From positions 1 through 33,133 of the forward strand of contig NZ_JAINVG010000084.1 in the NCBI RefSeq assembly GCF_020400725.1: DNA of 33,133 bases, in the 5' to 3' direction. This DNA is from Streptomyces sp. NK15101 (GTDB taxonomy: Bacteria > Actinomycetota > Actinomycetes > Streptomycetales > Streptomycetaceae). Below the pieces are notes generated by a model, which made no database searches, was not told the origin of the DNA, and saw only the letters and a program-made list of their open reading frames with translations. Positions 30,873 through 33,133 of the stretch are shown here, one piece after another (position 1 is the first letter of the stretch; every line of letters begins with the position of its first letter). Made by a program: the position numbers and the translations under genes.

Positions 30873-32101
30873 CCCCGGGCGCGCCCGAGCAGCAGTTCCC
30901 GCTCGCTCTCGTTCCGGGTGAGCGCGGCCGCCCGCTCGAACTCGGCCCGGGCCTCCTCCGTCCGGCCGAGCCGGACGAGGAGGTCGCCCCGGACGCTCGG
31001 GAGGAGGTGGTAGCGGGCGAGGGCCGGTTCGCCTGCGAGGGCGTCGACGAGGGCGAGGGCCGCGGCGGGGCCCTCGGTCATCGAGACGGCGACCGCGCGG
31101 TTCAGCTCGACCACCGGCGAGGGCGCGAGGGTGCCGAGCCGTCCGTACAGCGCGGCGATGGTCGTCCAGTCCGTCTCCTCGTACGAGGCGGCCCGCGCGT
31201 GGCAGGCGGCGATCGCGGCCTGGAGGGCGTACGGCCCGTAGGAGCGCCCGTCCCCGGCGCGCGCGAGGGCGGCGTACCCGCGGCGCACGAGCAGCCGGTT
31301 CCAGCGGCTGCGGTTCTGGTCGGCGAGCAGCACCGGCCGGCCGTCGGGGCCGGTGCGGGCGGGGGTGCGGGAGGCCTGGAGTTCGAGGAGGGCGGAGAGG
31401 CCGTGCACCTCGCTCTCCCCCGGCATCAGGGCGGCCAGGCCCCGGGCGAGCCGCAGCGCGTCCTCGCACAGGCCGGGGCGGAGCAGGTCGTCGCCGGCGG
31501 TCGCCGCGTACCCCTCGTTGAAGATCAGGTAGACGACCTCCAGGACGGACCCGAGGCGGGCCGCCCGGTCCTCCCCGTACGGCACCTCGAACTCCACGCC
31601 CGCCTTCGCGAGCGTCCGCTTGGCCCGGGTGATCCGCGCCGCGACCGTCGCCTCGGGCACGAGGAAGGCGCGGGCGATCTCGTCCGTCCGCAGCCCGCCG
31701 ACGAGCCGCAGGGTGAGCGCCGCGCGGGCGTCGGCGGAGAGCACCGGGTGGCAGGTGGTGAAGACGAGCCGGAGGACGTCGTCGTCGATGTCGCCGGGGC
31801 CGGACGGCTCGGGGTCGTACGACTCCTCCGAGAGCGTCCGGCCCACCTCCGCCAGCTTCCGGGCGTACGTCTCGCGCCGCCGCACGAGGTCGACGGCGCG
31901 GTGCTTCGCGGCGGCCGTCAGCCAGGCGCCCGGGCTGTCCGGGACGCCCGACCGCGGCCACTGCTCCAGGGCGGAGACGAACGCGTCCTGCGCGAGCTCC
32001 TCGGCGATGCCCACGTCCCGGACGATCCGCGCCACCGTGGCGATGATCCGCGCCGACTCCATCCGGAAGACCGTCTCCAGCGTGCTCTCCACCACCGTCA
32101 C
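30866..32101 (-). CDS. ECF sigma factor of the ECF42 type with C-terminal TPR-like extension
   Basis: 411 residues, far longer than a usual ECF sigma factor (~180). Sigma region 2 ~8-80 (VGIAEELAQDAFVSALEQWP, GAWLTAAAKHRAVDLVRR), region 4 ~115-175 (LRTDEIARAFLVPEATVAARITRAKR), then a ~230-residue helical extension with TPR-like repeats (YHLLPSVRGDLLVRLGRTEEARAEFERA). ECF42 factors have this extension, which is needed for activity, and sit beside DGPF/YCII proteins as here. No anti-sigma gene is present. The start is a GTG with a weak ribosome site, 25 bp after the YCII gene. Confidence 0.9.
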   Translation of the reverse strand: MTVVESTLETVFRMESARIIATVARIVRDVGIAEELAQDAFVSALEQWPRSGVPDSPGAWLTAAAKHRAVDLVRRRETYARKLAEVGRTLSEESYDPEPSGPGDIDDDVLRLVFTTCHPVLSADARAALTLRLVGGLRTDEIARAFLVPEATVAARITRAKRTLAKAGVEFEVPYGEDRAARLGSVLEVVYLIFNEGYAATAGDDLLRPGLCEDALRLARGLAALMPGESEVHGLSALLELQASRTPARTGPDGRPVLLADQNRSRWNRLLVRRGYAALARAGDGRSYGPYALQAAIAACHARAASYEETDWTTIAALYGRLGTLAPSPVVELNRAVAVSMTEGPAAALALVDALAGEPALARYHLLPSVRGDLLVRLGRTEEARAEFERAAALTRNESERELLLGRARGQ

Positions 32102-32126
32102 GGTTCACATGACAGCACGGCGCGGG

Positions 32127-32492
32127 TCAGCCTTCCGGCATCTCCTCGACCTCGCGGACCTCCAGGCCGACCTTCCAGTGCGGCGGGTGGACGGCCAGGA
32201 ACCGCTTCCCCCACTCGACGGCCTCGGCCATGTCCTTGCACTGGAGCATCGCGTAGCCGCCGACGACCTCCTTGGTCTCGGTGAACGGGCCGTCGGTGAA
32301 CGACAGCCTCCCGTCCGACCAGGTGATCCGGGTGGCCTCGGCGGTCGGCTTCAGCCCGGCCGTGTCCACCATGGCGCCGGCCTTGGTGATCTCCTCGAAG
32401 AGGGCGCCCATGCGCTGCTCGAAGCCGGGGTCGGCGCTCTCCATGTCGATGGTGTTCTCCTCGATGCGGACGAGGGACAGGAAGCGGGGCAT
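32127..32492 (-). CDS. YCII-domain (DGPF) protein
   Basis: 121 residues from the ATG giving MPRFLSLVRIEEN, with GAGGAG six bases upstream; a 27-codon upstream extension is disregarded. The fold is a small ferredoxin-like barrel, and the name-giving motif DGPF is at 67-70 (FTDGPFTETKEVVGGY). DGPF proteins are the typical partners and targets of ECF42 sigma factors; their own activity is unknown. It is the first gene of the two-gene operon. Confidence 0.92.
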   Translation of the reverse strand: MPRFLSLVRIEENTIDMESADPGFEQRMGALFEEITKAGAMVDTAGLKPTAEATRITWSDGRLSFTDGPFTETKEVVGGYAMLQCKDMAEAVEWGKRFLAVHPPHWKVGLEVREVEEMPEG

Positions 32493-32545
32493 GACGACTC
32501 CTCGGGGTGCGGTGGGCGGGGCCGTTCCCCGCCGTCCACACATAC

Positions 32546-32572
32546 GTCGAACGGGATCCGTCCGCATCGACA
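32546..32572 (-). promoter_or_regulatory. Putative ECF42-dependent promoter of the DGPF-sigma operon
   Basis: TGTCGA (32572-32567), 17-bp spacer, CGAC (32549-32546), 54 bp before the YCII start. From memory, ECF42 promoters in S. venezuelae have TGTCGA at -35 and CG(A/T)C at -10. This suggests autoregulation. Confidence 0.68.
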
Positions 32573-32589
32573 CCGCGCCCGGGAATCTT

Positions 32590-33133
32590 CTAGACGTAGT
32601 CCTCCAGGCGCGCCACCGTGAAGCCCTGCTCCTGGATCTTCCGCAGCAGCGTCGCCGTCATCTCGGTCATGGTCCGGCCCTTGAGCTCGGACGGACCCCG
32701 GAAGTGGGCCAGGATGATGTCGCCGGGATGCAGCTTCCGGTCGCCGCGCTGGTACTGCATGTTCTTGATCTGCATGGACTCGCGCCACAGCACGATCGCG
32801 TCGAGACCGCACTCTCCCGCCGCCGCGCGCGTGGCCTCGTTCCAGTTGCCGTACGGCGGCCGGAAGAGGCGCGGGGTCGTGCCGTACCGCTGCTTCAGCC
32901 TCGTCTGCTGGCCGCAGATCTCCCGGCGCTGGGCCTCCGGGGAGAGGGTGCGCAGGTTCGGGTGGGTGAGGGTGTGGTTGGCGAGGCCGTGGCCCTGGGC
33001 GACGAGCGGCGCGAAGTACGGGTAGTCGGCGCGGATGGCGGCGTCCGTGAGGAACATCGTGACCGGGACCCTGAGGTCCTTCATCATCCGGACGAACTCG
33101 GGGTCCTTCTCGGCCCCGTCGTCGATCGTGATG
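32590..33133 (-). CDS. Polysaccharide deacetylase (NodB domain), 5' end outside window
   Basis: About 181 C-terminal residues are visible; the frame is open at the window edge, where it reads TIDDGAEKDPEFVRMMKDL. Metal site: TIDDG, then H-T-L-T-H (ANHTLTHPN). Also RPPYGNWN and DIILAHF. It ends VARLEDYV, as does the deacetylase at 26466-27386, and both share GAEKDP and RREICG. Extracellular cell-wall glycan deacetylation is inferred from the family. It lies upstream of the DGPF operon on the same strand, 17 bp before the putative promoter. Confidence 0.9.
   Translation of the reverse strand, partial: ITIDDGAEKDPEFVRMMKDLRVPVTMFLTDAAIRADYPYFAPLVAQGHGLANHTLTHPNLRTLSPEAQRREICGQQTRLKQRYGTTPRLFRPPYGNWNEATRAAAGECGLDAIVLWRESMQIKNMQYQRGDRKLHPGDIILAHFRGPSELKGRTMTEMTATLLRKIQEQGFTVARLEDYV

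Noticed and set aside
29277..32108. 943-codon minus-strand frame and 925-codon plus-strand frame across 29277-32284
   Set aside because: Both are off-frame shadows of the propeller-like and ECF42 genes, with repetitive Gly/Arg/Pro content.

Overview
The window is high-GC actinobacterial DNA and almost certainly a Streptomyces chromosome. The main evidence is developmental genes recognisable nearly word for word (BldM, WhiD), a ShbA/SigD-type sigma factor, GroEL1 with a histidine-rich tail, leaderless-looking starts, and a sugar ABC operon with no ATPase of its own. No tRNA, rRNA, CRISPR array or insertion sequence was seen.

Layout. Positions 1-6161 (all minus strand) hold a pseudokinase running off the left edge, a transmembrane Ser/Thr kinase and glycerol-3-phosphate dehydrogenase GlpD. 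Positions 6458-7699 (+) hold a nucleotide-sugar dehydrogenase homologue that lacks key catalytic residues. Positions 7757-12089 (minus) hold guaB3, guaB, the sigma factor and bldM; whiD follows on the plus strand. The order groES-groEL1 / whiB-like / sigma / guaB / guaB3 resembles the groES-groEL1-whiB3-sigD-guaB2-guaB3 block of Mycobacterium, so this is an ancient actinobacterial core neighbourhood.

Positions 12964-23928 lie between whiD and groEL1 and look like an accessory insertion. They hold a LysR/MOSC divergent pair, an SDR oxidoreductase, a carbohydrate-uptake locus (DUF2264 protein, DeoR/LacI-type regulator, lipoprotein, two permeases, 2-hydroxyacid dehydrogenase), a decapitated NTPase remnant and a SnoaL-like protein. 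TTCGATCA half-sites in front of both the regulator and the ABC operon suggest one local regulon.

Positions 24012-27386 (minus) hold groEL1 and groES under two CIRCE elements, then a tiny lipoprotein gene and a NodB-type polysaccharide deacetylase upstream. The distal CIRCE forms the last codons and stop of the lipoprotein gene. Positions 27526-30872 (+) hold a methyltransferase with a THUMP-like C-terminus and an overlapping pair of uncharacterised genes. Positions 30866-32572 (minus) hold a DGPF/YCII protein and an ECF42-type sigma factor behind a matching ECF42-type promoter. The window ends inside a second polysaccharide deacetylase.

The points most worth pursuing are the catalytically degenerate sugar dehydrogenase, the stop codon embedded in CIRCE, the 24-nt element shared by two unrelated promoters, the DUF2264 sugar locus, the NTPase relic, and the unknown pair at 28778-30872.
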